The notes below the pieces were generated by a model that had not been told where the DNA came from, made no database searches, and saw nothing but the letters and a program-made list of their open reading frames with translations. This document shows, in pieces, positions 42,817 through 50,411 of a stretch of DNA of 64,000 bases (within the stretch, counting starts at the first letter, position 1; each line of letters opens with the position of its first letter). Position numbers and translations under genes: made by a program. Source of the DNA: Oscillospiraceae bacterium (lineage in GTDB: Bacteria > Bacillota > Clostridia > Oscillospirales > Ruminococcaceae); NCBI GenBank assembly GCA_031260665.1, contig JAISLD010000022.1, positions 1 to 64,000 on the forward strand, in the 5' to 3' direction.

Positions 42817-43041
42817 TTATTCTTTGGTGTCACTGTCTGAATCGGAAACGTCGTCATCTTCTTCGTCAATTGTGCCGAACAAATCGTCAAAGTTCTCGTC
42901 CGAGAGTTCGTCTACTTCGTCCCAATCAATATCATCGTCGTTCTCAAACTTCCGCTTCAGCAGAATAATCGCGCAGACTGCCGCACCAAGCAGGGCGATA
43001 ATGCCAACGATTACAAACCCAAGTCCTTTGCCTCTGTACAT
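42817..43041 (-). CDS. small single-pass membrane protein with acidic tail
   Basis: 74 residues from MYRGKGLG, chosen because GGAGG lies just upstream; the ORF-track start is 23 codons earlier and has no support. One membrane helix (about 6-28) is followed by KRK and a strongly Asp/Glu-rich cytosolic tail. No family is recognised. It is probably co-transcribed with the Rrf2 regulator. Confidence 0.65.
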   Translation of the reverse strand: MYRGKGLGFVIVGIIALLGAAVCAIILLKRKFENDDDIDWDEVDELSDENFDDLFGTIDEEDDDVSDSDSDTKE

Positions 43042-43081
43042 AATAGCCTCCTCACAAAGTGGTTTCGCTTTATATACCTCA

Positions 43082-43110
43082 ATTATACACGATTTTAGTA
43101 TGAAAAGCAA
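43082..43110 (-). promoter_or_regulatory. promoter of the small membrane protein and Rrf2 gene
   Basis: On the minus strand TTGCTT and TATAAT are spaced by 17 bases, about 40 bases before the small-protein ATG. Confidence 0.55.
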
Positions 43111-43154
43111 GTGGTTTTGCTAAATTTGCCAAATAATTCACAAGTGACTTTTGC

Positions 43155-43898
43155 CTAAGAAATACAGTCGGCGATAACCGCAAGTGCGGCGATGGGGGCG
43201 GTTTCACACCGCAGAATACGATTGCCAAGGGTACAAGTCCGCCAACCTTTTGAGGTTGCCAGCTGTACTTCTTCGTCGGAGAAGCCGCCTTCACAACCGA
43301 TGAACACGTCGATGTTTCGTCCCGCCGTGATAACCGCCGAGGGTTTTTCACCGCCGCCCTCGTAGAAGAACAGCCCGTCTGTTTCGGCGTTCAGCATAGC
43401 CGCCGCTTCACTGAAAGCAATCAGCGGCAGAACACGCGGCACGACACCGCGACCGCTTTGCTTCGCCGCCTCATAAGCAACCCTGTTAAGCCGAACAAGT
43501 TTACACCGCATTGACTTGTCGTCGGGGCGTGACACGCACCGCTTTGACAGCACGGGTATAATCTCGGTCACACCGAGTTCAGTCGCTTTTTGTGTAATGA
43601 AGTCGAGTTTATCGCCTTTGGGCAGGCACTGAAACAGCCGCACACGTGTCGGGAGTTCCGCTTTGTTGGGGGTTTGGCGTATCACTTCAAGTTCAACAGA
43701 ACCGCTTGATATCGCGATTATCTCCGCTGTAAAGTCAACAAGGTTGTCACAGATAATCACGCGTTTTCCGGCTGTCAACCGCAATACGTTTACAATGTGT
43801 TTGCAGTCGTCGCCTGTCAATGTCGCTCTGTCGGCGGTCACATCGCCGAAAAATCGCGGCAACCGAAAATACTTTTCGTCGTTTCCGTTTTGAATCAT
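43155..43898 (-). CDS. rsmE: 16S rRNA m3U1498 methyltransferase
   Basis: 247 residues, a SPOUT knotted methyltransferase with an N-terminal PUA-like domain (about 10-75). The SAM-binding knot is seen as VFIGCEGGFSDEEVQLA and LGNRILRCETAPIAAL. It methylates U1498 of 16S rRNA. Its start overlaps the tsaD stop by four bases. Confidence 0.94.
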   Translation of the reverse strand: MIQNGNDEKYFRLPRFFGDVTADRATLTGDDCKHIVNVLRLTAGKRVIICDNLVDFTAEIIAISSGSVELEVIRQTPNKAELPTRVRLFQCLPKGDKLDFITQKATELGVTEIIPVLSKRCVSRPDDKSMRCKLVRLNRVAYEAAKQSGRGVVPRVLPLIAFSEAAAMLNAETDGLFFYEGGGEKPSAVITAGRNIDVFIGCEGGFSDEEVQLATSKGWRTCTLGNRILRCETAPIAALAVIADCIS

Positions 43899-44893
43899 AT
43901 TGCAAGTTCTGCGAACGCATCGGTGTTCGCTCCTCCGATGTTCCCCGCCAAGTATTCAAAGTAACCTGCCGCCCCGACCATAGCCGCGTTGTCGCCGCAA
44001 AGCGAGAGCGGCGGATAGTAGAGCCTGTAGCCGCGAGAGCCGCACTCTGCCGACAACTTTGAGCGCAATAGCTCGTTTGCCGCGACTCCACCCGACAGCA
44101 CGATAGTTGTGGAGCCGAGTTTCCGCGCCGCTTCAAGCAGCTTGGCGGTCAGGCTGGCGACCGCCGTTTTTCTGAACGAAGCCGCGAGTGACGGCACGTC
44201 CAATGTGTCGCCGCGTTGCTTTGCGGTGTTGATTGTGTTAAGCACAGCGGTTTTCAGCCCTGAGAAGCTGAAGTCAAACTCGCCGCTCGTGTGAGGAATC
44301 GGCAGCTTGTACTTGTCGGGGTCGCCGTCTTTTGCCGCACTGTCAATGAAAACGCCGCCGGGATACGGAAAGCCCATTGCACGCGCCGCCTTGTCGAACG
44401 CTTCGCCTGCCGCGTCATCGATAGTTGTGCCGATTAGCTGTAAATCAGTATAGGTTGACACGTTTAACACAAGCGTGTGCCCCCCCGAAGCGGTGAGGCA
44501 GAGAAACGGCGGCGTGAGGTCAGGGTGAGCGAGGTAGTTTGCCGCGACGTGCGCCTTGACGTGGTGGACAGGAATCAGAGGTAAACCCGTTGAGGTTGAC
44601 ACGCCTTTCGCGAAGTTCACTCCGACGAGAAGCGCGCCAATCAGCCCCGGTCCTACTGTCACGGCTATCGCGTCAACGCCGGCGAGGGCGACGTTGGCTT
44701 CAGATAATGCGGTGTCGCAGACCTGCGTGATTGCTTCAACGTGTCGCCGTGAGGCAATCTCAGGGACAACGCCGCCGTATAACCTGTGCTCGTCCACCTG
44801 TGAAGCGGTGACAACCGATAGAAGTTTACGCCCGTTTTCCGTTACGGCGGCTGACGTTTCGTCGCAAGATGTTTCAATAGAAAGGATTTTCAT
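43895..44893 (-). CDS. tsaD: tRNA N6-threonylcarbamoyladenosine transferase
   Basis: 332 residues, ASKHA fold. MKILSIETSCDETSAAV begins it, the metal-binding histidines are in HHVKAHVA, and LSGGVAANELLR lies near the C-terminus. With TsaB and TsaE it transfers threonylcarbamoyl to A37 of ANN-decoding tRNAs. It lies between ksgA and rsmE in an rRNA/tRNA modification operon. Confidence 0.95.
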   Translation of the reverse strand: MKILSIETSCDETSAAVTENGRKLLSVVTASQVDEHRLYGGVVPEIASRRHVEAITQVCDTALSEANVALAGVDAIAVTVGPGLIGALLVGVNFAKGVSTSTGLPLIPVHHVKAHVAANYLAHPDLTPPFLCLTASGGHTLVLNVSTYTDLQLIGTTIDDAAGEAFDKAARAMGFPYPGGVFIDSAAKDGDPDKYKLPIPHTSGEFDFSFSGLKTAVLNTINTAKQRGDTLDVPSLAASFRKTAVASLTAKLLEAARKLGSTTIVLSGGVAANELLRSKLSAECGSRGYRLYYPPLSLCGDNAAMVGAAGYFEYLAGNIGGANTDAFAELAI

Positions 44894-44932
44894 ATGTAAA
44901 CCTAAATATATTTACACGATAACTCTGTAAAC

Positions 44933-45760
44933 TTAAACAAGTTTACAGAGTTCGTTTGAGATAAAAACGAGTTCTTCAATCGTCAAGTTCTCTGCCCTTG
45001 CCTTCGGGTTTTTCAGCAGTGACTGCGCCTGCTCTCGGCTGACCGCGAAGTCACGCGCGATAAGTCCTGCCGCTTGCTTTCGCCGCTCTGAAAACACGGA
45101 CTTCACCAATTTGAAGTAAACTTTGCTGTCAACCTCAAAAGGTTTAGTCCTTGGTGCTAGCTTAATCACGGTGCTGTCGACATTCGGCGCGGGGAAGAAA
45201 CTGCCGCGCCCCACCGCAAACAACCGCTCACACTCGGCGTAAAACGCGACTGCCGCACTGATTGCGCCGCAGGTGCGGGTGCCGGGTGGCGAGGTTATCC
45301 GTTCGGCGGCTTCACGTTGCGCCATAACGGTTATGCTTTCAAATCGGGTGTCGCCCTCAAGCAGCTTCATTATTATCGGAGTGGTGACGTAGTACGGCAG
45401 GTTGGCGGCGAACACGAGCGGCGTGTTCGGGGGGAGCAGCGCGTGCAGGTCGGCGGACAAAAAGTCGGCGTAGATTATCTCGACGTTGGGGCAGTCGGCG
45501 AGGGATTCTTCGTGAACCGCACGCAGTTTTTCGTCCAACTCAAACGAGATTACGCGTTCGTGTCGGAGTGACAGCTCTTTGGTCAGCACACCGAGTCCCG
45601 TTCCGACTTCCACCGCTACTTTTGCTGCGTCTGCTCCCGCCTCGGCGATTCGCGGACAGACAGTCGGGTTAATAAGAAAGTTTTGTCCAAGCGACTTGTT
45701 GGGGTGCAGACCGTGGCGTTCGCAGAGGTCACGCACCACCGAAAGGTTAGTTAAAATCAT
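44933..45760 (-). CDS. rsmA: 16S rRNA (A1518/A1519) dimethyltransferase
   Basis: 275 residues from MILTNLSV. The ORF-track start 12 codons earlier overlaps the promoter. It has GQNFLINP, the SAM loop EVGTGLGVLT, and the catalytic NLPYYVTTP. It dimethylates two adjacent adenines near the 3' end of 16S rRNA, a late ribosome assembly step (KsgA). The transcript appears leaderless. An inverted repeat of the TGTAAA/TTTACA type lies between it and tsaD. Confidence 0.93.
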   Translation of the reverse strand: MILTNLSVVRDLCERHGLHPNKSLGQNFLINPTVCPRIAEAGADAAKVAVEVGTGLGVLTKELSLRHERVISFELDEKLRAVHEESLADCPNVEIIYADFLSADLHALLPPNTPLVFAANLPYYVTTPIIMKLLEGDTRFESITVMAQREAAERITSPPGTRTCGAISAAVAFYAECERLFAVGRGSFFPAPNVDSTVIKLAPRTKPFEVDSKVYFKLVKSVFSERRKQAAGLIARDFAVSREQAQSLLKNPKARAENLTIEELVFISNELCKLV

Positions 45761-45766
45761 TGCACA

Positions 45767-45796
45767 AGTATAACGCATTTGACGGCGTTTTGTCAA
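45767..45796 (-). promoter_or_regulatory. sigma-A-type promoter of rsmA, apparently leaderless
   Basis: On the minus strand TTGACA and TATACT are spaced by 18 bases. Only six bases (TGTGCA) separate the -10 hexamer from the ATG at 45760, so transcription should start at or next to the start codon. The region upstream of the ATG has no Shine-Dalgarno sequence. Confidence 0.65.
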
Positions 45797-45813
45797 GCCG
45801 GTTCAACCGCTGA

Positions 45814-45842
45814 TTGACAATTAAGAGCGGTTGTGATATAAT
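45814..45842 (+). promoter_or_regulatory. sigma-A-type promoter of the dCMP deaminase-darA-holB-ricT operon
   Basis: TTGACA and TATAAT are both perfect with a 17-base spacer. It is divergent from the rsmA promoter, with 17 bases between the two -35 elements. Confidence 0.85.
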
Positions 45843-45879
45843 AACAGTAAGTGTAAGTGTGTTGTTGCGCGGAGGGGTT

Positions 45880-46377
45880 ATGGCAAGACGTGATAAGATA
45901 AATTATTATCTTGATATCGCCGAGGTTGTCGGCGAACGCTCGACTTGCCTGCGACGTCGTTATGGCGCGGTGCTTGTGTCGTCAGACCGAATCGTGTCAA
46001 CAGGGTTCAACGGTTCGCCGCGAGGTCGAAAGAACTGCTGTGACGAAGGCGTCTGTTACCGCAAGAAACTCGGCGTTCCAAGCGGCGAACGCTATGAACT
46101 TTGCCGTTCTATTCACGCGGAAGCCAACTGCATTTTGTCGGCGAACCGAGAGGATATGGCAGGCGCTACGCTCTATCTTGCCGCGATGTCCGCTGAAAGC
46201 GGCGAGCTTGTCCCAAATACCGAGCCTTGCCTGATGTGCAAGCGGCTGATAATCAACGCGGGAATCTCGTCGGTTATCGTCAGAGAAACGAGAGATACAT
46301 ACAGGTGCTTTGACACCGTGAAGTGGGTCGAGCAGGACGACTTTTCAGAAGTAATGCCGAGGGGATACAGCGGTTAG
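45880..46377 (+). CDS. deoxycytidylate deaminase (ComEB-type)
   Basis: 165 residues from MARRDKIN, set by GGAGGGG directly upstream; the ORF-track start lies in the promoter. The zinc site is SIHAEANC with PCLMC, and the substrate region includes STGFNGSPRG. It deaminates dCMP to dUMP for dTTP synthesis. The family is often called ComEB in Firmicutes without a proven competence role. Confidence 0.92.
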   Translation: MARRDKINYYLDIAEVVGERSTCLRRRYGAVLVSSDRIVSTGFNGSPRGRKNCCDEGVCYRKKLGVPSGERYELCRSIHAEANCILSANREDMAGATLYLAAMSAESGELVPNTEPCLMCKRLIINAGISSVIVRETRDTYRCFDTVKWVEQDDFSEVMPRGYSG

Positions 46378-46400
46378 CTTATAACGGGGAGATGATTTGA

Positions 46401-46727
46401 ATGAAACTTATATACGCAATCGTCAATGACGACGACGCGGTGACCGTGCAAAAGCAGTTGACGAAGAACTCGTTCTTCGCAACGAAACTGTCGTCTACAG
46501 GTGGTTTTCTTATGTCGGGGAACACGACGTTTCTTATCTGCACCGACGACGAAAAGACCGATGCCGCAATCAATATAATAAAAGAACATTCACGGCGCAG
46601 ACGGCAGTATGTCCCCGCTGTGACCGCGCCGTATGCCGATGGCTCTGTCGCGGGGTTGCCCTTTGAGGTGACAGTCGGCGGGGCGACAATCTTTGTGACA
46701 GACATCGAAAGGTTCGAGAAGTGCTGA
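46401..46727 (+). CDS. darA: cyclic-di-AMP receptor, P-II-like
   Basis: 108 residues, the DarA/PstA (YaaQ) fold. MKLIYAIVNDDDAVTVQKQL opens it; the nucleotide-binding pocket residues lie in TKLSSTGGFLMSGNTTFL, and GGATIFVTDIERFEKC closes it. It binds c-di-AMP as a trimer, with an unknown output. Position next to holB matches the conserved Firmicutes arrangement. It is a second, unrelated use of the P-II fold in this window (see the Amt fusion). Confidence 0.92.
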   Translation: MKLIYAIVNDDDAVTVQKQLTKNSFFATKLSSTGGFLMSGNTTFLICTDDEKTDAAINIIKEHSRRRRQYVPAVTAPYADGSVAGLPFEVTVGGATIFVTDIERFEKC

Positions 46728-47467
46728 CCGACCGACTTGTCGCCTTGAACCGCGAAAACCGCCTGCCTTCATCGCTGCTTATCACTGCCGCGAGTAAAGA
46801 GCAGGCGATAGAAGCGGCAAAAGTTTTCCTCTGTGAACACGGCACTGCTTGCGGCGAGTGCTTGTCCTGCCACAAGGCGACGGGGCGTATCCACCCCGAC
46901 CTGATTGACATAGCGGCAATGCTGACAGCGGCGAAGAAGCCACCCGAAGCGTTTCGCGAAGCGATAAACCGCGCCGTGTTTCTCCCGAATGACGGTGAAC
47001 TGAAAGTCTATCTCTTTTTGGGGGCTGACGAGCTGAAGCCGCTTTATCAAAACGCGTTGCTGAAGTTCCTTGAAGAACCGCCCTCATATGTGCGAATCAT
47101 TGTGACGGCGGAGTCAAAGGACAAGTTGCCCGCCACACTTCAAAGCCGATTGACCGAAGTGCGTTCTGACAATGAAGAACAGCGGCAGAGTGGCAAAGCG
47201 GAAGAAACAGCGGCGGCGATAATGAACGCGATAAAAGATAACAGCGAGTACCGTGTCGCTTCTTTGTTCTACAAGGTTGCGATTGACCGCGACCGACTTC
47301 TTTATAAAGATATTCTCGACATACTGATAGAGCAAACGCCGGAGCTTGACGATACAGACAAGCGCGTTCTGCTGACCGAACGCCTGCTGAAACTTCGTGC
47401 TGACGGGGAACTTAACCCACAGCTGAAACTCTGCGCGGCAGAGTCTGCGGCACTTCTGCATATTTAA
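46721..47467 (+). CDS. holB: DNA polymerase III delta-prime subunit
   Basis: 248 residues from a GTG overlapping darA by seven bases, with AAAGG upstream. It is a AAA+ clamp-loader subunit without a working Walker A, as is usual for delta-prime. It has zinc-binding CGECLSC, SRC-like region replaced by LQSRLTEV, and NALLKFLEEPPSYVRIIVTAE. It is shorter than the usual 300-330 residues, mostly in the C-terminal collar domain. Confidence 0.88.
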   Translation: MLTDRLVALNRENRLPSSLLITAASKEQAIEAAKVFLCEHGTACGECLSCHKATGRIHPDLIDIAAMLTAAKKPPEAFREAINRAVFLPNDGELKVYLFLGADELKPLYQNALLKFLEEPPSYVRIIVTAESKDKLPATLQSRLTEVRSDNEEQRQSGKAEETAAAIMNAIKDNSEYRVASLFYKVAIDRDRLLYKDILDILIEQTPELDDTDKRVLLTERLLKLRADGELNPQLKLCAAESAALLHI

Positions 47468-47480
47468 GTTAAAGGACATA

Positions 47481-48403
47481 ATGAAAGAAAACCATATAAG
47501 CAAGCCCTCGGGTGTGCCGGTGCCGACCGAGATAGTCGGCGTGCGCTTCAAGGAAGGCGGCAAGGTCTATCACTTTGCGCCAAGCGGCAAGTTTTATCCG
47601 CTTGGACTTCGTGTCGTTGTTGACACCGCGTCGGGTGAACAGATAGGCGATGTGGCAAGCGAGAACAAGGTGTCGCCTCGCAGCCCCGAGCCACCGCTGA
47701 AGCCCGTGCTTCGTGAAGCGACCGCCGACGATATCAAACGCGACAACCAAAACCGACTGCGTATTGCCGACTTGCGCCGTATCTTCAACGAAAAGATTGC
47801 CAAACACAACTTGCCGATGACCCCAACCGAAATCGAAGTGGCTTTTGATGGCAATAAGGTGACATTTTATTTCTCGTCGCCCACCGTGTTGACTTTCGGC
47901 TGCTGGTTCGCGACCTCGCCGCCGCGTGTGGCGCAAGAATTGAACTGCGGCAAATCGGTGTTCGTGATGAAGCAAAGCGAATCGGCGGACTTGGCGCGTG
48001 TGGTCGTGGGCTTTGCTGCAAAGATTTTCTGTCTGACTTCCAGCCCGTGTCAATCAAAATGGCAAAGGAACAGTCGCTCTCGCTGAACCCCGTCAAAATC
48101 TCGGGATACTGCGGTCGGCTGATGTGTTGCCTTAAGTACGAGCAAGACAGCTATGAAGAGCTGATAAAGCTGACGCCACCTCAAGGCTCGCTTGTTGAAA
48201 CCCCCGAGGGGCGGGGAATGGTGGTGGACGCGAACCTGCTGACAGGCAAGATGAAGGTGCGGCTTGACGACAGACGCGACACCGCACCGTTTGAGTGCCT
48301 GCGTGACGATGTAAAGGTGATTCGTCGTGCCGAGATTCGCTTGTCTAAAGAAGAACTTGAGCAAGCAAAGCAGATATCAGACCCCCTCGTGTTGGGACGA
48401 TAA
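47481..48403 (+). pseudogene. ricT: ricT (PSP1/YaaT) interrupted by a one-base frameshift
   Basis: The 5' frame (47481 to 47890) encodes the RicT N-terminus (EIVGVRFKEGGKVYHFAP ... IEVAFDGNKVTFYFSS). At about 47889-47890 one base is missing: the frame continues as LTFGCW, while the frame starting at GAC 47891 gives the expected DFRLLVRDLAAACGARIEL, RQIGVRDEAKRIGGLGACGR, GLCC, PVSIKMAKEQ and GRLMCCLKYE through to 48403. Both halves are well conserved. RicT forms an Fe-S-bearing complex with RicA and RicF that controls RNA processing and sporulation. The break is either a recent mutation or a sequencing/assembly error; no slippery heptamer is visible. Confidence 0.88.
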
Positions 48404-48409
48404 ATCTAA

Positions 48410-48449
48410 AACAACAGCCTGTTTGCAAGAACTGGCTGTTGTTTATTGT
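48410..48449 (+). terminator. terminator after ricT
   Basis: AACAACAGCC pairs with GGCTGTTGTT around a 14-base loop, followed by TATTGT, seven bases after the ricT stop. Its downstream arm is repeated at 48524-48540. Confidence 0.75.
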
Positions 48450-48540
48450 CAAGTTTGCCCATTAGCTTATTGCCCGTCCGGCACGGACTTGCCCGTTAGC
48501 TTATTGCCCGTCCGGCACGGACTTGGCTGTTGTTTATTGT
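48433..48540. repeat. two tandem module C copies flanked by a 17-bp direct repeat
   Basis: TGGCTGTTGTTTATTGT occurs at 48433-48449 and 48524-48540. Between them stand two head-to-tail copies of module C, each with TTAGCTTATTGCCCGTCCGG and CACGGACTTG. The direct repeat is the 3' arm of the ricT terminator. Confidence 0.9.
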
Positions 48541-49547
48541 TAGGATAGAACAATTGACTTCAGTTTAGCAAACGTACCAACAGCAAGCGAGAACTCCGTG
48601 CTGTCGGCAGTGTCGCTGTCGCTTGACGGGTTGGTGTGACTGAGCGAGAGCGCATCGCGGTCGTTGATAAACAAGTAAACGTTGTTCATGTTTTCATCTT
48701 CCAGCTGAAACAGCAAGCAAGACGTATCGCGTGTCGTGAACAACGCGGAGTTGACCTCGACATCGCGGTTTTGCGCAAGCACATCAGCTACAGCGGGCGC
48801 CACGACTGAACTCTGAAAGTCGTTCGGGTATGAATAGAACTGCCACATTGCTTCACCGTTTGCCCCAAACTCGGCGTAAGAGAGAAACGTGGTCGTGACC
48901 TTTGCTCCGCCGTAATACGCGGTCAAGTACGCGGACAGCGTGACCTCGGCTATATTGTCAGCCGCGACTTCCCCGTTGTATTCGTAGTCGATATCGGGTA
49001 TGTCGGTTTCGGCTATGTCGTCGCCACGCGGCACGAACATTCGCGATTTGGGAATGTCGGTTGTGCCGTCTGTTTCGCCGCTATTTGCTTCATCGTCAAC
49101 GTAGTTGAAGCTCGCTCCCTCATCTTCCGCGATGTCGCCATTTATGTTGGCTGAGCCGGTGTCAATCGGAGTAAACGCCATCTTTCCCTTGGGAACATCG
49201 GGTTCTTCATTGGTCGTGTCGGCTGAGCCGTCGTTGGCTGTGTCGTTGGCTGAGCCAACGATTACCGCACCCGCAGCAGATGCCGTGTCGTCAACCGCTT
49301 CATCAGTCGCTTCTGATTCAGGGGAAGCAAGGTCGCTTGTTTGAAGCAAATTTGGCAGGGCAACCGCACCGACTATGAGGACGATAAGGCAAACCGCACC
49401 CACCGCAACTCGTTTGCTGTACGGCAGGAATCGTTGCCACGGTGTCAGGTTCTCGCGTTCGCGAAGTCGGCGCGTCACCTCGATATACAAGTCGGGGCGA
49501 TGACTTTGGTCACGCATAGCTTCGCTGTAAAGTTGACTAAACTTCAT
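48540..49547 (-). CDS. probable membrane anti-sigma factor
   Basis: 335 residues from MKFSQLYSE, whose ATG lies inside the end of the sigma factor gene. The cytosolic N-terminus (about 1-45) is followed by one membrane helix (about 46-68), a long Asp/Ser/Thr-rich linker (about 75-190), and an extracytoplasmic domain (about 195-335) of no recognised family. Overlap with an ECF sigma gene and a cytosolic head plus one membrane helix is the standard sigma/anti-sigma arrangement; function is inferred from that. There is no zinc-binding HxxxCxxC motif. Confidence 0.65.
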   Translation of the reverse strand: MKFSQLYSEAMRDQSHRPDLYIEVTRRLRERENLTPWQRFLPYSKRVAVGAVCLIVLIVGAVALPNLLQTSDLASPESEATDEAVDDTASAAGAVIVGSANDTANDGSADTTNEEPDVPKGKMAFTPIDTGSANINGDIAEDEGASFNYVDDEANSGETDGTTDIPKSRMFVPRGDDIAETDIPDIDYEYNGEVAADNIAEVTLSAYLTAYYGGAKVTTTFLSYAEFGANGEAMWQFYSYPNDFQSSVVAPAVADVLAQNRDVEVNSALFTTRDTSCLLFQLEDENMNNVYLFINDRDALSLSHTNPSSDSDTADSTEFSLAVGTFAKLKSIVLS

Positions 49548-50052
49548 CAAAATCAACGCCTTTCAGTTTAGTTTGCAGCAGTGAACGGGCACGCCGCAGG
49601 TGCGACTTGACGGTGTTTTCGGGCACACCGAGTACCGCCGCTATCTGGTTTGTCTGCATATCTTCGTAATAAAACAGATGAATCGCGGTGCGATACTTGA
49701 CGGGGAGCGACATCACAGCGTCAAGCACCGTGCTTTTCGCTTCGGCGTTTTCGATATCGGGGTTGCCCGCGCCTAATGTGTCGGGCAGCTCGTCAGCGGA
49801 ACGGTGCCTGTTCCAAGCGGAGGTGACGAACGTCTTGCTCGTATTCACCGCGGCACGTATAAGCCACGCCTTTCGGTGTTCCTCGTCATTGTATATCTTT
49901 TTGTGCGACACGTACTTCAGAAACAAGTCTTGCGTGATATCGTCGGCGTCAGCCGGGTTGCGAACACGCGCAAGCACAAGTCGGTAGACCATCTGACTAT
50001 ATCGCTCGAACACGCCGGGGAAATCTTCGGCGGAATTCAGTGAAAGTGACAT
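49537..50052 (-). CDS. ECF-type RNA polymerase sigma factor
   Basis: 171 residues. Region 2 is seen as RYSQMVYRLVLARVRNPADADDITQDLFLKYV and region 4 as LPVKYRTAIHLFYYEDMQTNQIAAVL followed by GVPENTVKSHLRRARSLL. It directs RNA polymerase to a stress- or envelope-type regulon, probably held by the overlapping downstream membrane protein. AAAGGGAA precedes the ATG. Confidence 0.92.
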   Translation of the reverse strand: MSLSLNSAEDFPGVFERYSQMVYRLVLARVRNPADADDITQDLFLKYVSHKKIYNDEEHRKAWLIRAAVNTSKTFVTSAWNRHRSADELPDTLGAGNPDIENAEAKSTVLDAVMSLPVKYRTAIHLFYYEDMQTNQIAAVLGVPENTVKSHLRRARSLLQTKLKGVDFDEV

Positions 50053-50108
50053 AGATGTTCCCTTTCGGTAATAAAACTCTTTTGGCAGCGAATTAGTTGC
50101 GATATATA

Positions 50109-50270
50109 GCCGGTTAAACTAAAAGTTTCACCGGTTAAGGGGTATAACCGGCAACGTATCCCATCAGTCATATTGCCCGTCCGGCACAGACTCGCTCCTG
50201 CGGGAGCGGCAAGGGCGTTGAGTCATTCCGGTCGCCCGCCTGCGCCCCGAGGGGTATGACCTTCGGTTAT
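50109..50270. repeat. complete intergenic composite: modules B, C, D, E
   Basis: Module B with one mismatch (CGGTTAAACTAAAAGTTTCA, 50111-50130), GGTTAAGGGGTATAACCGG, module C (ATATTGCCCGTCCGGCACAG), module D (CGCTCCTGCGGGAGCGGCA) and module E (GGTCGCCCGCCTGCGCCCCG, GGTATGACCTTCGGTTAT). It lies upstream of the ECF sigma gene and downstream of nothing on the plus strand. Bases 50271-50411 hold nothing I recognise. Confidence 0.85.
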
Positions 50271-50411
50271 ATGCGCCAAGCTGTTGACATTAGTTGGTTA
50301 GGTTAAACGACCACATACGCAAATAGTGAACAGCCTGCACTTTGGTTGCCGACTATCCACTATTGTAATCATATATGTTTGGGCGACATTGGTGCTGATG
50401 AACAGAAGTTT

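Noticed and set aside
44890-44945. TGTAAACC...TTTACA inverted repeat as a regulator site
   Set aside because: Similar AGGTTTACA strings at other start codons are explained by weak ribosome-binding sites and AT-rich spacers; the evidence for an operator is too thin.
47881-47900. Programmed frameshifting in ricT
   Set aside because: A -1 shift is formally needed, but there is no slippery heptamer or clear downstream structure, and relatives encode RicT in one frame; mutation or sequencing error is more likely.
48540-49547. Zinc-dependent anti-sigma factor (ZAS)
   Set aside because: The cytosolic head lacks the HxxxCxxC motif, so only a general anti-sigma role by gene position is claimed.
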